Positions 45,456 through 54,509 of a stretch of DNA of 64,000 bases are shown here, piece by piece. Where the stretch lies: assembly GCA_947474365.1 (NCBI GenBank), contig CANJIU010000010.1:62001-126000 (forward strand), in the 5' to 3' direction. Origin of the DNA: Opitutia bacterium (lineage in GTDB: Bacteria; Verrucomicrobiota; Verrucomicrobiia; Opitutales; Opitutaceae). The notes under the pieces were generated by a model. The model searched no databases and had not been told where the DNA came from. It saw only the letters and a list, made by a program, of their open reading frames with translations. Every line of letters begins with the position of its first letter. Position 1 is the first letter of the stretch. A program made the position numbers and the translations under genes.

Positions 45456-46697
45456 CTACAGATCGACTGCCACGATGGCTGTCACAACCTGCCGCGGCTG
45501 GCCGTCGCGGGTGAAACTGAGGAGGAGTTGAGGTTGCGGGCCGTCGCGCAACAGCACGATGCGAGGGAACCCACCGGCCCGCGCGGTGGTGGTCGGCGCG
45601 ATCAGGGCCGGCTTCGATAGCGTTCCGTCCCTGGCAATTGCACGCAGGTAGAGGCCACCTTCTTTTTCCTTCTCGGAGCCTTCGAGCCAGACGATCAGGT
45701 GCGTGCGGTCGGACAGCATCACGTTGTCGACCCGCCCGAGCGCGCGACCGAGATCGATCACGGTGGCGTCGCCAAAATCTGGCGCACTCGCCTCGGCGCG
45801 AGCGGCATACACACGGGCCTGATTGTTGGCTGCAGTGAACCAAACCGCGCCGACGCGGCCACCGCTCGTGGCGAGTTGCGGGCCGTTCACCGGACAAGCG
45901 GCGATTTTCCAACCGTCATTGTGGAGCGGACGCGGCGAGTCCCAGCGACCGCTGCGATACTGCGCCACGCGCATGTCCCTAACTTCGTCGGCGGAACGCC
46001 CGCGATACGCGAGCAGTGCGCCGCCGTCCGGAGTCGGCACCAGCGAGAGCTGGCAGCAATCGCAGACCGACGGATCGACCAACGTGTCGGATTGAGATTC
46101 GCCGACGAGGCGCGCGTAGAGTGCCTGCCGCCCGTGCGCGCCGGCACCGCGATCCCGACCGTCGAGCCACGCCGCAAGAATGGAACCGCCGGGCAACGGC
46201 TGGAGCGCGACAAATTCGACGGAGGTGCTGTCGCGGGTGATGGCTTCCGGTTTGCTCCAGGTGTTTCCGCCGTCTTTCGAGACGCTGTATTCCGCGTGGT
46301 AGCTCGAGTGGTCGTGATCACCACTGTGCCCGCCGACAAACCACACCGCGACCAACCGGTCGCCCTGCGCCGCCATCACCGGAAAATCCGCCCAGTTGAC
46401 AAACCAGTTCATGCCGCTGGCGATCAGCAGGGCCTCGCCCCACCGCTGATTCGTCGCGTCGAAGCGCGCGCATTTGAGCGCATTTTGATTTTCACCGGTG
46501 GACTCGATCCAAGAGAGCCACGTCACGCCTTCGGGCGAGGTCGTGAGCGAAGAGCCCATCGAATCGGGGCCGGCCGGCGAACGGACATACTTCGCCACGG
46601 CGTCAAGCGGCTTGGCGCTATTCGGCTGCGCTCGCAGTGGAACGAGCGCGAACCAGCACGTTGAAAAGATGAAAAAGGGAGAGACGCGAACGCGCAT
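45456..46697 (-). CDS. Exported sialidase-fold (BNR-repeat) protein
   Basis: 413 residues with a signal peptide (VSPFFIFSTCWFALVPLRA). Asp-box-type repeats such as SVSKDGGNTWSKPE and alternating WLSWIES / VAVWFVGG / LAAWLDGRDR blades indicate a six-bladed propeller of the sialidase superfamily. A conserved VCDCCQ segment (about residue 205) is shared with the decayed copy and may bind metal. No catalytic Arg triad could be confirmed, so it may bind or degrade another ligand. It is preceded by a small gene 11 bp upstream. Confidence 0.75.
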   Translation of the reverse strand: MRVRVSPFFIFSTCWFALVPLRAQPNSAKPLDAVAKYVRSPAGPDSMGSSLTTSPEGVTWLSWIESTGENQNALKCARFDATNQRWGEALLIASGMNWFVNWADFPVMAAQGDRLVAVWFVGGHSGDHDHSSYHAEYSVSKDGGNTWSKPEAITRDSTSVEFVALQPLPGGSILAAWLDGRDRGAGAHGRQALYARLVGESQSDTLVDPSVCDCCQLSLVPTPDGGALLAYRGRSADEVRDMRVAQYRSGRWDSPRPLHNDGWKIAACPVNGPQLATSGGRVGAVWFTAANNQARVYAARAEASAPDFGDATVIDLGRALGRVDNVMLSDRTHLIVWLEGSEKEKEGGLYLRAIARDGTLSKPALIAPTTTARAGGFPRIVLLRDGPQPQLLLSFTRDGQPRQVVTAIVAVDL

Positions 46698-46707
46698 AAA
46701 GGGAATG

Positions 46708-46935
46708 TCAGTCGCCCGTGGGCGGATTCGATGGGAGAGTCACCTTCAGTCCCGCGTGCATTTCCTCCAAGACGAATGCCCAGGATTTCGCAGCTTCGCT
46801 TTGCTGTGATGCCGACTGCTCAAGCGCGCGCGCCAAACGCTCCGCCGTGGCTCGATCGGCACACAACTCCGGTAGTCGCTCCCATTCATCGCCGGCGCTG
46901 CGCAACGCGATTTCGAGGAGTTGGTCGGTCGTCAT
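46708..46935 (-). CDS. Small hypothetical protein upstream of the sialidase-like gene
   Basis: 75 residues, soluble, mostly helical (MTTDQLLEIALRSAGDEWER; TAERLARALEQSASQQSEAAK; WAFVLEEMHAGLKVTLPSN). Stop at 46708 is 11 bp before the next start, so the genes are probably co-transcribed. No recognised family. The 227 bp upstream (46936-47162) hold nothing convincing. Confidence 0.55.
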   Translation of the reverse strand: MTTDQLLEIALRSAGDEWERLPELCADRATAERLARALEQSASQQSEAAKSWAFVLEEMHAGLKVTLPSNPPTGD

Positions 46936-47162
46936 GATCGGTTAACGCTAGCTGACATTCGGCTGAACGATTGCGCCTAGCCCGCGATTTCCTTGCGCGC
47001 CGACGTGGCGGGGCCGCTTCTTTCGACTACGGTGCCGTGTGACTTCCGCATGGTTTCACCAAAATGCCCGGGGAGCGGAAGTCGGCAAAGGCGTTTCATA
47101 ACGTGCAGAGCGATGGCAGATTTTTCCAGACGGGGCGGGACGCAGTGAATGGCGAGGCGCGT

Positions 47163-48905
47163 TCAGGGCTGATTGCTGAGCAGGTAGTGGGTGCGATTCT
47201 CGGCGATCACGTGCCGCCGAAACGCCGCTTCGGCGAATAGGGCGGCGGTATCGCGCTTGCGCACGACCAGCCACACCCGGCGCGGCTCTGCCCACTGGCG
47301 GCGCAGTTCTGCTGTGGTGATAAATCGTGCGGCGCGCTCGTCGGGTGCCAGAAATTGCGCGCCGAGTTCGTCAGTGTAGTCCACCAAGCCAACTGTTCGT
47401 CCGGAGTAGTAAACAAAGTCATGGAAGAACCCCCAATAGTGATACACGCGGTCTTCCGCCTCGATTCGCGCCTTCGCGACCAGCGCGAGTTCTCGGGTTC
47501 CCGGCCGTTGAATGTCGGTGGCAGCCATGCTCAGAAGCGGGTAGAAAATCACCATGGTAGCCGCCATCATCGCCACGGCCAATCGACCATCGCGCCTGCC
47601 AAGCAGCCAGGCAAGGACACCTCCAGCGAGCAACACCGCCGCCATGGACCACCCGAAAGGGCGCAGGGCGTCCGCTTGCGCTGCGTCTTTGATCAATCCG
47701 GGCTTCGTCACTACGACCACCAGCGCCCCGGCGAGAATTATGCAGCCCAGCGAAAACCCGGCGAAGCGGCGGCGTGCCGCGGGCCGCTCCCATTGCCGCG
47801 CCAGCCAGAGGCCGACCACGGTCGCCAGTGGCGGCAGCACGGGCAGGATGTAAGGGATCAGCTTGGATTGAGACTTGGAATAGAACAGAAACATGAAAGC
47901 CGCCCAAGTGGCGAAAAACCAAACGTCGACATTTTCGCGCCGACGCGACCAGCCACCCCGCAGTGCCTCCCGCCACGCGCTCCACAGAAAACCGGTCCAG
48001 GGGAAAAATCCGGCCGCCAAGATCGGAATGAAGAACCACCACGGCTGAACCCGCCCGAGATCGACTGTGAAGCGCTGCCAATGCTCTCGCACCAGATAGG
48101 CCTGCACCCAGTCGGGATTGCGTATGGCGACGAGCACATGCCACGGTGCCGCGACCGCGAGGAAGAGTGTCAGGCCGCTCGGCAGATAAAGTGGCCGCAG
48201 CCGCCTCCACTGGTTGAAGATCAGCAGCCAGAGGAACATCACAGCCCCCGTGACAAGAAACCCCATGAGTCCCTTGGTCAGCGTGGCCAGCGCTGCGCTC
48301 GCGTAGAGCCCATAGAAGAACCAGCGGCGCCGCGCGCTAACGGGCTCGCGCACCCCGAGAATGAAGCAAAACAGCGTCGCGGCCATGAGGATGGAAACCG
48401 CCATGTCGAGAATCAGCAGGCGCGCGAGGGCGAAGTAGAGCATCGAGGTGCCGAGGACAATCGCCGCCCCGAGTCCTGCGCCGCGCCCAAACAGCCGGCG
48501 GGTCGCGGCGTAGGTCAGCAACACGCCGCCCAGTGCGAAGAGCGCGGGGGTCAGGCGCATCGACCACTCGGAGCCGCCGAAGAATTTCAAGGCCACGGCG
48601 CCCGTCCAGTAAACGAGCGGCGGTTTCTCAAAGTAAGGAACCGCGTTGAGCTGGGGCGTGATCCAATCGCCGGTTGCGAGCATCTCGCGCGGAATTTCGG
48701 CGTAGCGGCCTTCGTCCGGGTTCGCCAACGGGCGGCTGCCCAAGGCAAACCCAAACAGCGCGGAGAAAGCCAGCGTCAGCCAGAGCAAATCCCGGCGCCA
48801 CGGGGGGATGGTCGCACCGAGTTGGGATGAAGGCGCGCCGGTTGCCGGCTGCGGAGCCCCGATTGGCGGGAAGGAGAAATTGCTTTCGGATGAGTCGGGC
48901 TTCAC
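47163..48905 (-). CDS. ArnT-type integral membrane glycosyltransferase
   Basis: 580 residues, PMT/GT-C superfamily. After a short soluble N-terminus, residues 40-75 give LLWLTLAFSALFGFALGSRP and PDEGRYAEIPREMLATGDWITPQ, where the first-loop acidic residue and the GRY-x-E segment are family hallmarks (DEGRYAE), followed by PYFEKPPLVYW. About 11 transmembrane helices and a C-terminal periplasmic domain follow. Such enzymes move a sugar from a polyprenyl carrier to lipid A or another acceptor in the periplasm. Third in line after the glycosyltransferase 2 and radical SAM genes. Confidence 0.88.
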   Translation of the reverse strand: MKPDSSESNFSFPPIGAPQPATGAPSSQLGATIPPWRRDLLWLTLAFSALFGFALGSRPLANPDEGRYAEIPREMLATGDWITPQLNAVPYFEKPPLVYWTGAVALKFFGGSEWSMRLTPALFALGGVLLTYAATRRLFGRGAGLGAAIVLGTSMLYFALARLLILDMAVSILMAATLFCFILGVREPVSARRRWFFYGLYASAALATLTKGLMGFLVTGAVMFLWLLIFNQWRRLRPLYLPSGLTLFLAVAAPWHVLVAIRNPDWVQAYLVREHWQRFTVDLGRVQPWWFFIPILAAGFFPWTGFLWSAWREALRGGWSRRRENVDVWFFATWAAFMFLFYSKSQSKLIPYILPVLPPLATVVGLWLARQWERPAARRRFAGFSLGCIILAGALVVVVTKPGLIKDAAQADALRPFGWSMAAVLLAGGVLAWLLGRRDGRLAVAMMAATMVIFYPLLSMAATDIQRPGTRELALVAKARIEAEDRVYHYWGFFHDFVYYSGRTVGLVDYTDELGAQFLAPDERAARFITTAELRRQWAEPRRVWLVVRKRDTAALFAEAAFRRHVIAENRTHYLLSNQP

Positions 48906-48929
48906 GGGATCGGCGCGAGAAGAGCTGGG

Positions 48930-50201
48930 TCACCGGCCGGTCCCGTTTTCCTTTTCGGGGTTGGCATCGCGATCGGTGGGGACGGCGCCCGCCAGCGCCG
49001 ACACGGGCGTGGCGGGGGCGTTCGGCAGCACCGGATGCTGGGTCGTCATGGGCGCCACTTTCACGCCATCATGATGCGGCCGGTCCGAACCGAAATTCTC
49101 CACGCGGTTGGGCTGGGTCCACTCGCGAATCATCTCGCGGCCGATTTTCGGGTAGGCCGCCGGGTTGAAGAGCAGGTTGATCGACGTGTTGCACTCATGC
49201 GTGCAGAAGCACTTCGTGTCCCGGATGAACGTGCGCATTGCGCCTGCGCGCTCCGCCTCCCAGATTTTCGCCATGTCGTAGCCGGCTTCGCGCAGGTTGC
49301 CGAGCTTGTCGCTCAGCATCTCGCACGCATAGACGTCGCCCTCCTCGGAAATCACGGCGGACAGCGCGCCCGCGTAGCACGGCGTCTGGAATTTTCCCGT
49401 CTCGAGCGTGTCGAGGATGGTCTTCGTCGCGAGCCGCTCCTTGGCATGGACCACGCGGGACAGCGGCATGTTTTGATAGTAGTTGAGCGCGCCGCTGGCG
49501 AAGGCCTGCTCGATGCGGGCCTTCAGCCGGCGGTATTTCGCCACATCGGCCACGCCGATCGCGGGCACCATGGGTTTGCCGCGGACGTAGGAAAGATCCC
49601 AGTTGTCCGGCTTGAGGTCTTTGACGACGAATTCGAACATCTCGTCCATCTCGTCTTGGTTCCACGCGCAGAAGGTCGTCGAGATGCCGGCGCCCATGTT
49701 CGGGTAGTGGGCGCTGAGTTTTTTCAATTCGCGAAACGTCTCCACGGTCCGCTCGAAATTCCGCGGCACGCCGCGGATGCGGTCGTGCGTCGCCTGCAGG
49801 CCGTCGAGCGAGCACAGGATGCCGACGAACGTCGTCGGGCAGTTTTTCACCAGCCGTTCGGCGGACGCAACGATCTCCTCGGTCTTGATGCCGTTGGTGT
49901 TGATCGAGAGCGTGACGGGGTGCAGCCGGTCATGGAGTATCTTGGCGAACTCCGGCAGATCCTTCCGCAGGAAGGGCTCGCCGCCCGTGAACGCGACCCA
50001 CATGACGCGCTTCATCGACGAGGCGACCTTGTCGATTTCCTCGAGCGTGAGATCGGTCTGCCCTTTGTTGAGGCTGTCCCAATAAAAGCAGTGCTTGCAC
50101 TTCGCGTTGCACCGCGCGGTCACGAAGAACGTGAGATGCAGCGGTAGGCCGCGCTTGTTAAACAGACGGGGCAGGTGCGGGGCGAGATTGCTGAGTGACA
50201 T
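48930..50201 (-). CDS. Radical SAM/SPASM-domain protein
   Basis: 423 residues. The radical SAM cluster motif C31-x3-C35-x2-C38 (TARCNAKCKHCFYWDSLNKG) is followed by GGEPFLRKDLPEF and SINTNGIKTEEIVA. Later cysteines (TPCYAG, DVYACEMLSD, TKCFCTHECN) form a SPASM-type auxiliary cluster site. Pro/Ala-rich C-terminus. Members modify peptides or small molecules, or act in cell-surface sugar and hopanoid pathways; a glycan or lipid role fits the neighbours. The start lies inside the 3' end of the glycosyltransferase gene (44-bp overlap). Confidence 0.88.
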   Translation of the reverse strand: MSLSNLAPHLPRLFNKRGLPLHLTFFVTARCNAKCKHCFYWDSLNKGQTDLTLEEIDKVASSMKRVMWVAFTGGEPFLRKDLPEFAKILHDRLHPVTLSINTNGIKTEEIVASAERLVKNCPTTFVGILCSLDGLQATHDRIRGVPRNFERTVETFRELKKLSAHYPNMGAGISTTFCAWNQDEMDEMFEFVVKDLKPDNWDLSYVRGKPMVPAIGVADVAKYRRLKARIEQAFASGALNYYQNMPLSRVVHAKERLATKTILDTLETGKFQTPCYAGALSAVISEEGDVYACEMLSDKLGNLREAGYDMAKIWEAERAGAMRTFIRDTKCFCTHECNTSINLLFNPAAYPKIGREMIREWTQPNRVENFGSDRPHHDGVKVAPMTTQHPVLPNAPATPVSALAGAVPTDRDANPEKENGTGR

Positions 50202-51222
50202 GAATAAATCCTCCGATGGTTAACAATGTGCCAGTTATCGCCCCGCCCAACCAAGCCACGGAAACGGCCAGGAGCACGGGGAAGGCCTTGAAAAGAAAAG
50301 CCGCGCCATTGCCCTGCCGCCGCAGGCGAAGCAGCAGCGGAGCGGGCAGCAGCAGGAACGCCATCGAGGCTGCGGCGAGGAAGGGGACGGACACCCAGGA
50401 CGCGCAGTGATGCACGTAGGGGGCCGCCGCCACCAGGAATGGGCTCACCCCCACGGCCAGCGTGGCCCCGAGGTGGATCACGCCGCTCGATCGGCTGTAA
50501 TTCGACTGGGCCTCGGCCATCTCGGGAAACCGGAAATGGCTCATCACAATCCGCTCGGCGTAGAATCTCTGCTGGCGGAGAAAACCCAGCAGGCTGCCGC
50601 GATAAGCGTGGTAAACGCCGGCGTCCGCGATCCAGCGAATCCGGGCGCCGTCGCGCGTGAGGAGAAACCCCAGTTCCTCGTCCTCGTTGCCCCAGATCGG
50701 TTTCGCCGGGTCGCGTTTCCGCGCATAGAGCGGGAAGCCGCCGACGGCGAGAAAGGCTCTTCTCTTGCACGCGAAATTCGAGGTGATGGTCGATTCGATT
50801 TCCGCCGGCAGGCCACGCTGCCGGATGCGAAGGATTTGATCCTGCAACCGCGTGAGGAACGTCTCGTGCACGGGACCCGCATAACCGCCGGTTGCCGCGA
50901 CGACGCCCGCCGCGGCCAACGGCGCGGTGATGCGCTCCAGCCAGTCCGCCGGCGGCACGCAGTCCGAGTCGGTGAACGCGAGAATCTCGCCGGTCGCCGC
51001 CGCGGCGCCGGCATTGCGCGCCACGCCCGGCCCGGCGTTTTTCGCGAGGGTAATCACCGTCGCGCCGTGCTGGCGGGCGATTTCGGCGGTGCGATCTTGG
51101 CTGCAATCGTCGACGACGATAAGTTCGGCGGCTGGAAGAGTCTGGCCGCGCAGACTTTCGAGACACGCACCTAGGGTGGCGGCGGCGTTATACGCCGGGA
51201 CAATAACGGTAATGGAGGGCAC
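50158..51222 (-). CDS. Family 2 glycosyltransferase with C-terminal membrane helices
   Basis: 354 residues. GT-A fold: SITVIVPAYNAAATLGACLE at the start, the nucleotide-binding ELIVVDDCSQDRTAEIARQ, and the DxD-type FTDSDCVPPADW; GNEDEELGFLLTRDG near residue 180 provides the catalytic region. The C-terminal 100 residues contain three hydrophobic stretches, so it is membrane-bound at the cytoplasmic face. First gene of a three-gene glycan-type operon with the radical SAM and ArnT-type genes. Confidence 0.9.
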   Translation of the reverse strand: MPSITVIVPAYNAAATLGACLESLRGQTLPAAELIVVDDCSQDRTAEIARQHGATVITLAKNAGPGVARNAGAAAATGEILAFTDSDCVPPADWLERITAPLAAAGVVAATGGYAGPVHETFLTRLQDQILRIRQRGLPAEIESTITSNFACKRRAFLAVGGFPLYARKRDPAKPIWGNEDEELGFLLTRDGARIRWIADAGVYHAYRGSLLGFLRQQRFYAERIVMSHFRFPEMAEAQSNYSRSSGVIHLGATLAVGVSPFLVAAAPYVHHCASWVSVPFLAAASMAFLLLPAPLLLRLRRQGNGAAFLFKAFPVLLAVSVAWLGGAITGTLLTIGGFIHVTQQSRPAPAPSV

Positions 51223-51257
51223 GAACTTTGCAGGAATTGAAAATCAAGAGGGGGGAA

Positions 51258-51293
51258 ATCCAGCCGCCTGACGAAATCGCCGGGCGGCTGGAT
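51258..51293 (-). terminator. Hairpin downstream of the small lipoprotein gene
   Basis: On the minus strand, ATCCAGCCGCC and GGCGGCTGGAT (arms 51283-51293 and 51258-51268) pair perfectly around a 14-base loop. They are followed by TTCCCCCCTC, a poor T-tract, so termination may be partial. It separates the metal-binding genes from the glycan operon. Confidence 0.6.
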
Positions 51294-51317
51294 CGCATTC
51301 TTACCGGCCCGGCTCGC

Positions 51318-51437
51318 TCAATGCCGATGGCCACCTGGAGCCGGACCCGACCCACCGCTCGGAGGTGTCTCGCATCCGGTCAGGAGCGCGACGACGAGAG
51401 TGGAGCAGGCAATGATGATGATACGGATGGTTTTCAT
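51318..51437 (-). CDS. Tiny lipoprotein (39 residues)
   Basis: ATG at 51437 gives MKTIRIIIIACSTLVVALLTGC, a signal peptide ending in the lipobox LLTGC (Cys22), then ETPPSGGSGPAPGG and HRH, stop at 51318. It begins 14 bp after the stop of the DUF3347-type gene and a hairpin follows it. The anchored His-tipped tail resembles the other tiny lipoprotein in the copper block (39078-39209). No homology can be claimed at this length. Confidence 0.6.
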   Translation of the reverse strand: MKTIRIIIIACSTLVVALLTGCETPPSGGSGPAPGGHRH

Positions 51438-51451
51438 GGGCTAAATCAAAG

Positions 51452-51916
51452 TCACTTGATGCTGCCGCAGGTGAGCATCGCTTTGCCGAAATACGGATTG
51501 TTGATCTTGGTCGTGAGCTGCACCCAATCACCGCCGCCGTCCTCGACCATCGGGCAGTTGGCAATGTAGTAGCCCGTCTGGCCGCCGGCGAGATGGACGG
51601 CGCGCTTGCTGAGGGCTTTGAACGCCTCGCGGGCCGTTTTCAGCGAATCCGCACCGGCGAGTTTCTTCGCGGCGTCGGCGCCCGGTTGCGCCTTGGAATC
51701 GGCCCTGGCGACCACCACGAGGTCTTTTTCGACGACCGCCGCGGCCTTTTTGGCCGCCGCTAGATCGTCCGTGGCGAGGGCCGCGCGGACGGCTTCGTAT
51801 TGGGAGAGGAAGGATTTCTGCGCGTCGGTGAGCGGCGCGCTTTTGTCGTGCGCCTGCGCGGTGAGACCGAGCAGCGCGAATAGGCCGATGGCTTGGAGGA
51901 TGCGGATGGATTTCAT
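51452..51916 (-). CDS. Periplasmic DUF3347-like metal-binding protein
   Basis: 154 residues with signal peptide (SIRILQAIGLFALLGLTAQAHD). The helical middle (FLSQYEAVRAALATDDLAAA) and the terminal YYIANCPMVEDGGGDWVQLT and NPYFGKAMLTCGSIK match the DUF3347 domain often attached to CusB-type adaptors. The conserved Cys/Met near the end (CPM, MLTCG) are candidate copper ligands. Here the domain is a separate protein, downstream of the efflux pump. Confidence 0.75.
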   Translation of the reverse strand: MKSIRILQAIGLFALLGLTAQAHDKSAPLTDAQKSFLSQYEAVRAALATDDLAAAKKAAAVVEKDLVVVARADSKAQPGADAAKKLAGADSLKTAREAFKALSKRAVHLAGGQTGYYIANCPMVEDGGGDWVQLTTKINNPYFGKAMLTCGSIK

Positions 51917-51934
51917 GGGTGGGATGGGACCAAA

Positions 51935-52588
51935 TTAAGCTCGCGCCGCGCGAAAAAGCGAAAGCGTGCCACAGGGGGTGTTGAAGTCGTGGGTGGCTTC
52001 GACGTCGCGAAAGCCGGCCTCGTGCATAAGCGTCGGAAGCAATCCGCGACGATGGTCCGCCGTGGTGGAGAAGCCATCGAGGAACTGAACGCCGAAAAAT
52101 GCGGCGCTCATGACTGCATTTCCCGGCCGGCCCCAGTCCGCCACATGGAATTCGCCGCCGGGCACCAACAGGCGGTGGATTTCCCGGAAAACGCGCTGCT
52201 TGGCCGCACGATCCAAGTGATGGAAGAAGAGGCTGCTAATAACGCGATCAAATGCGCCGCCCCCGAAAGGCATCGAGTCGGCCCGGCTCTCGACCAACGT
52301 CACGCGATCGCCGGCGGCCGCCGCCTTGCGGGCGGCACGCGCCAGCACCGTCCGATCGGCGTCAAGCCCGGTCACCACGGCTGCGGGGCACGCCCGCTTG
52401 ACGGCGAGCGCAAGGGTGCCGGTGCCGCACCCGACGTCGAGGACGCGGTGCCCCGGGCGAATGCCCGCTTGCGCGAGCAGGCGGGATTTGAACGTGCGCT
52501 CGCGCGTGGTCCACCGCACCACGGGATCGTAGAATCTAGTGAGCCAGCCGTAGGCCAGGGCGGGCTTGATGGTCTCGGGCGCAGTCAT
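51935..52588 (-). CDS. Class I SAM-dependent methyltransferase
   Basis: 217 residues, UbiE-like. Motif I is GHRVLDVGCGTGTLALAVK, followed by VTGLDADRTVLARA, FDRVISSLFFHHLDR and LLVPGGEFHVADWG. Begins with AYGWLTRFYDPVVRWTTRER, as in many membrane-lipid or small-molecule methyltransferases in metal resistance clusters. Position inside the efflux operon suggests a metal-linked role, for example methylation of metalloid, but the three conserved Cys of ArsM are absent, so arsenite methylation is unlikely. Confidence 0.85.
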   Translation of the reverse strand: MTAPETIKPALAYGWLTRFYDPVVRWTTRERTFKSRLLAQAGIRPGHRVLDVGCGTGTLALAVKRACPAAVVTGLDADRTVLARAARKAAAAGDRVTLVESRADSMPFGGGAFDRVISSLFFHHLDRAAKQRVFREIHRLLVPGGEFHVADWGRPGNAVMSAAFFGVQFLDGFSTTADHRRGLLPTLMHEAGFRDVEATHDFNTPCGTLSLFRAARA

Positions 52589-52597
52589 TTTCGCGGT

Positions 52598-53053
52598 TCA
52601 ATTCTTCTTGGGCAGATTGCGCGACGACGTGTGAGTTTGAACGATCTTCCACTCGCCGCCGATTTTCTTGAGCACCGAGGTGGCGACGCCGCGTTTCTCG
52701 ATCGCCGGACGGTCTCCCTTGAAAACGATTTTGTAGATGTAGGTCTCGGTGGCCAGCGCGAGCGGCGGCTCCAGCCGCACCTCGACCTTGTAGTCGCGGA
52801 ACGAGAACTCCTTGAATTCGCCCAGCTCGGGGCCGATGTGATGCGCAAGGTAATCGGCAAAAGTGCCCTCGACCCCGCCGGATTCGAAAACCTGCGCGTC
52901 GGTGGTGAAAAGCTTCGCGGCCGGCGCGGCGTCGAGTTTTTCCAGCGCGGTTTTGTAAGCCTTGAGCACCGCCTTCACGGCCCCGACGTCCACGGGCTCG
53001 GCCGCGAACAGCGAAGTGAAGAGGCCCAACAAAACGAACGAAAGTCGCTTCAT
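52598..53053 (-). CDS. Exported NTF2-like (SnoaL/DUF4440-type) protein
   Basis: 151 residues from ATG 53053; upstream in-frame codons lie inside the preceding gene. Signal peptide (KRLSFVLLGLFTSLFA), then VGAVKAVLKAYKTALEKLDA, FTTDAQVFESGGVEGTFADY, and the strands EFSFRDYKVEVRLEPPLALA and GEWKIVQTHTSSR of the cone-shaped NTF2-like fold. Two bases separate its start from the upstream stop. Ligand unknown; probably a periplasmic accessory. Confidence 0.75.
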   Translation of the reverse strand: MKRLSFVLLGLFTSLFAAEPVDVGAVKAVLKAYKTALEKLDAAPAAKLFTTDAQVFESGGVEGTFADYLAHHIGPELGEFKEFSFRDYKVEVRLEPPLALATETYIYKIVFKGDRPAIEKRGVATSVLKKIGGEWKIVQTHTSSRNLPKKN

Positions 53054-53055
53054 GG

Positions 53056-54450
53056 TCAGGCTTTCTTGGGCACGAGTTTCATGCCGCCGCATTTCGGGCA
53101 GGTGACGCCGGGTGTCTTGGAGGTCACGTCGGGATGCATCGGGCAATAGTAGGTCACTGGCCCACTCTGGCCAACCGTCGCAGTCTTCGGTTCGTCGATG
53201 ACGTTGATGCCGAAGCCGGCGAATTTGTCCTTACCGCCGATCTGCACCTGAACATAGAACCGGTAGTAACCGGCAGCAACGGGCGCAATGTGGAAACTCA
53301 ATTCGGAGCCGCCCCGCTGCGCGTCGTCGGTCGGCTCCTCGCCGAGCGGGTGAACGTGCAGCACGGTTTTCAGGTCGGGAGTGAAGCCGACGCCGTGCGC
53401 GAATGCGCCCATCAGCGGTTCCAAGTTCTTTGCAGGCGAACCGTCTGGTTTCGTCACGGCGACCTTCACCATGGCGCCACCTTCGAGCGGGATTTTGCCG
53501 CCCTCGATCTGCATGTCGAAGCGGTAGCCGTCCACTGTCGCACTCTGCGTCGGCTTTTGGTCGAGCGCACGGGCCGTGCCCGCAACGTTCACTGTTCCGC
53601 GGGCATATTCTTGGACGGATGTTGCCGTGGGGAGTAAGTCGGCAAATACAACGTAGTCGCCGCCCGCGCGTGGCGTGAACGTGAACGACCAAACGCCGGG
53701 CGCAGTCTCCAGTGGGTGCTCGTGGTGATAGTCGCTCAAGCTCGGATCGACGATGAGCAGGTGGACTCTCTTGGTGTGCGCCAGCTCAAGATCGGCCGTC
53801 GTGACCGGCTTGCCGCTTTGCTTGTTGGCGAGACGCACGGCGATTTGCGCCGGCTGCCCGGCCTTCAGCGGGCCGGGGCTAACGACGGTCAACGTCGTGG
53901 TCGGCTCCGCCGCAGAAGCGTGGCTGTGGCTCGCCGCGCCGCCGTGCTCGTGGCTGCTCGTGACAGCGATGGGGGCCGTCGCAGCGATGTCCGCCGGATA
54001 TTGCGCCGCCAGAACTTTCAACAGGGCGTCGATGGCTTTGAGCTGTTTCTCGACTGAGGCCTGATTGTTCTCATCCGCTGCGTCGTGCGCCGCGTCGAGC
54101 GCCTTGGCGAGATTGCCGATCGCGCCTTCGGCCCGTTTCAGTTTGTCGGCCGGCAGGTCTTTCGAGACGGGCGCTAGCGTCTTGAGCGTCGCCGCCAAGG
54201 TCTCCGTCACATCGTGGACATCAGCGAGTTTCTTGCCCTCGACGAGCCCGGCCAGTTTGCCGCGAAGGCCGTTGATCCGGCCCCACGCTTCCGCGGTTGA
54301 TTTCGGCGTGGACGACGCGGCGGGGGAATGTTCGTGCGCCGCAGTTGCCGCCGCGGCGAAAACGGGCATCGAAAGGCCCTGCATGGCGAGGCCAAGCGCT
54401 GCCGCGGATATTTGAAGGAAACGATGGCAGGTCATGTTTTTTGCATTCAT
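53056..54450 (-). CDS. Multi-domain periplasmic metal-binding protein
   Basis: 464 residues. Signal peptide to about residue 33. Residues 50-152 repeat the helical domain of the 154-residue protein at 54510 (shared SKDLPADK, RAEGA-x-x-NLAKALDA-x-HDAADENNQA). A His-rich linker (SSHEHGGAASHSH) follows, then a domain with DPSLSDYHHEHPLE and a second half GVWSFTFTPRAGGDYVVFAD, and a C-terminal Cys/His module YYCPMHPDVT...CPKCGGMKL like those of the copper ATPase. It looks like a periplasmic metal trap or chaperone feeding the RND pump. Confidence 0.75.
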   Translation of the reverse strand: MNAKNMTCHRFLQISAAALGLAMQGLSMPVFAAAATAAHEHSPAASSTPKSTAEAWGRINGLRGKLAGLVEGKKLADVHDVTETLAATLKTLAPVSKDLPADKLKRAEGAIGNLAKALDAAHDAADENNQASVEKQLKAIDALLKVLAAQYPADIAATAPIAVTSSHEHGGAASHSHASAAEPTTTLTVVSPGPLKAGQPAQIAVRLANKQSGKPVTTADLELAHTKRVHLLIVDPSLSDYHHEHPLETAPGVWSFTFTPRAGGDYVVFADLLPTATSVQEYARGTVNVAGTARALDQKPTQSATVDGYRFDMQIEGGKIPLEGGAMVKVAVTKPDGSPAKNLEPLMGAFAHGVGFTPDLKTVLHVHPLGEEPTDDAQRGGSELSFHIAPVAAGYYRFYVQVQIGGKDKFAGFGINVIDEPKTATVGQSGPVTYYCPMHPDVTSKTPGVTCPKCGGMKLVPKKA

Positions 54451-54509
54451 TGGGCGCTCACCGCGACAGAGCGATGAGCGCGGAATACGCGGGGGTCTGT
54501 GGTCTGCGC

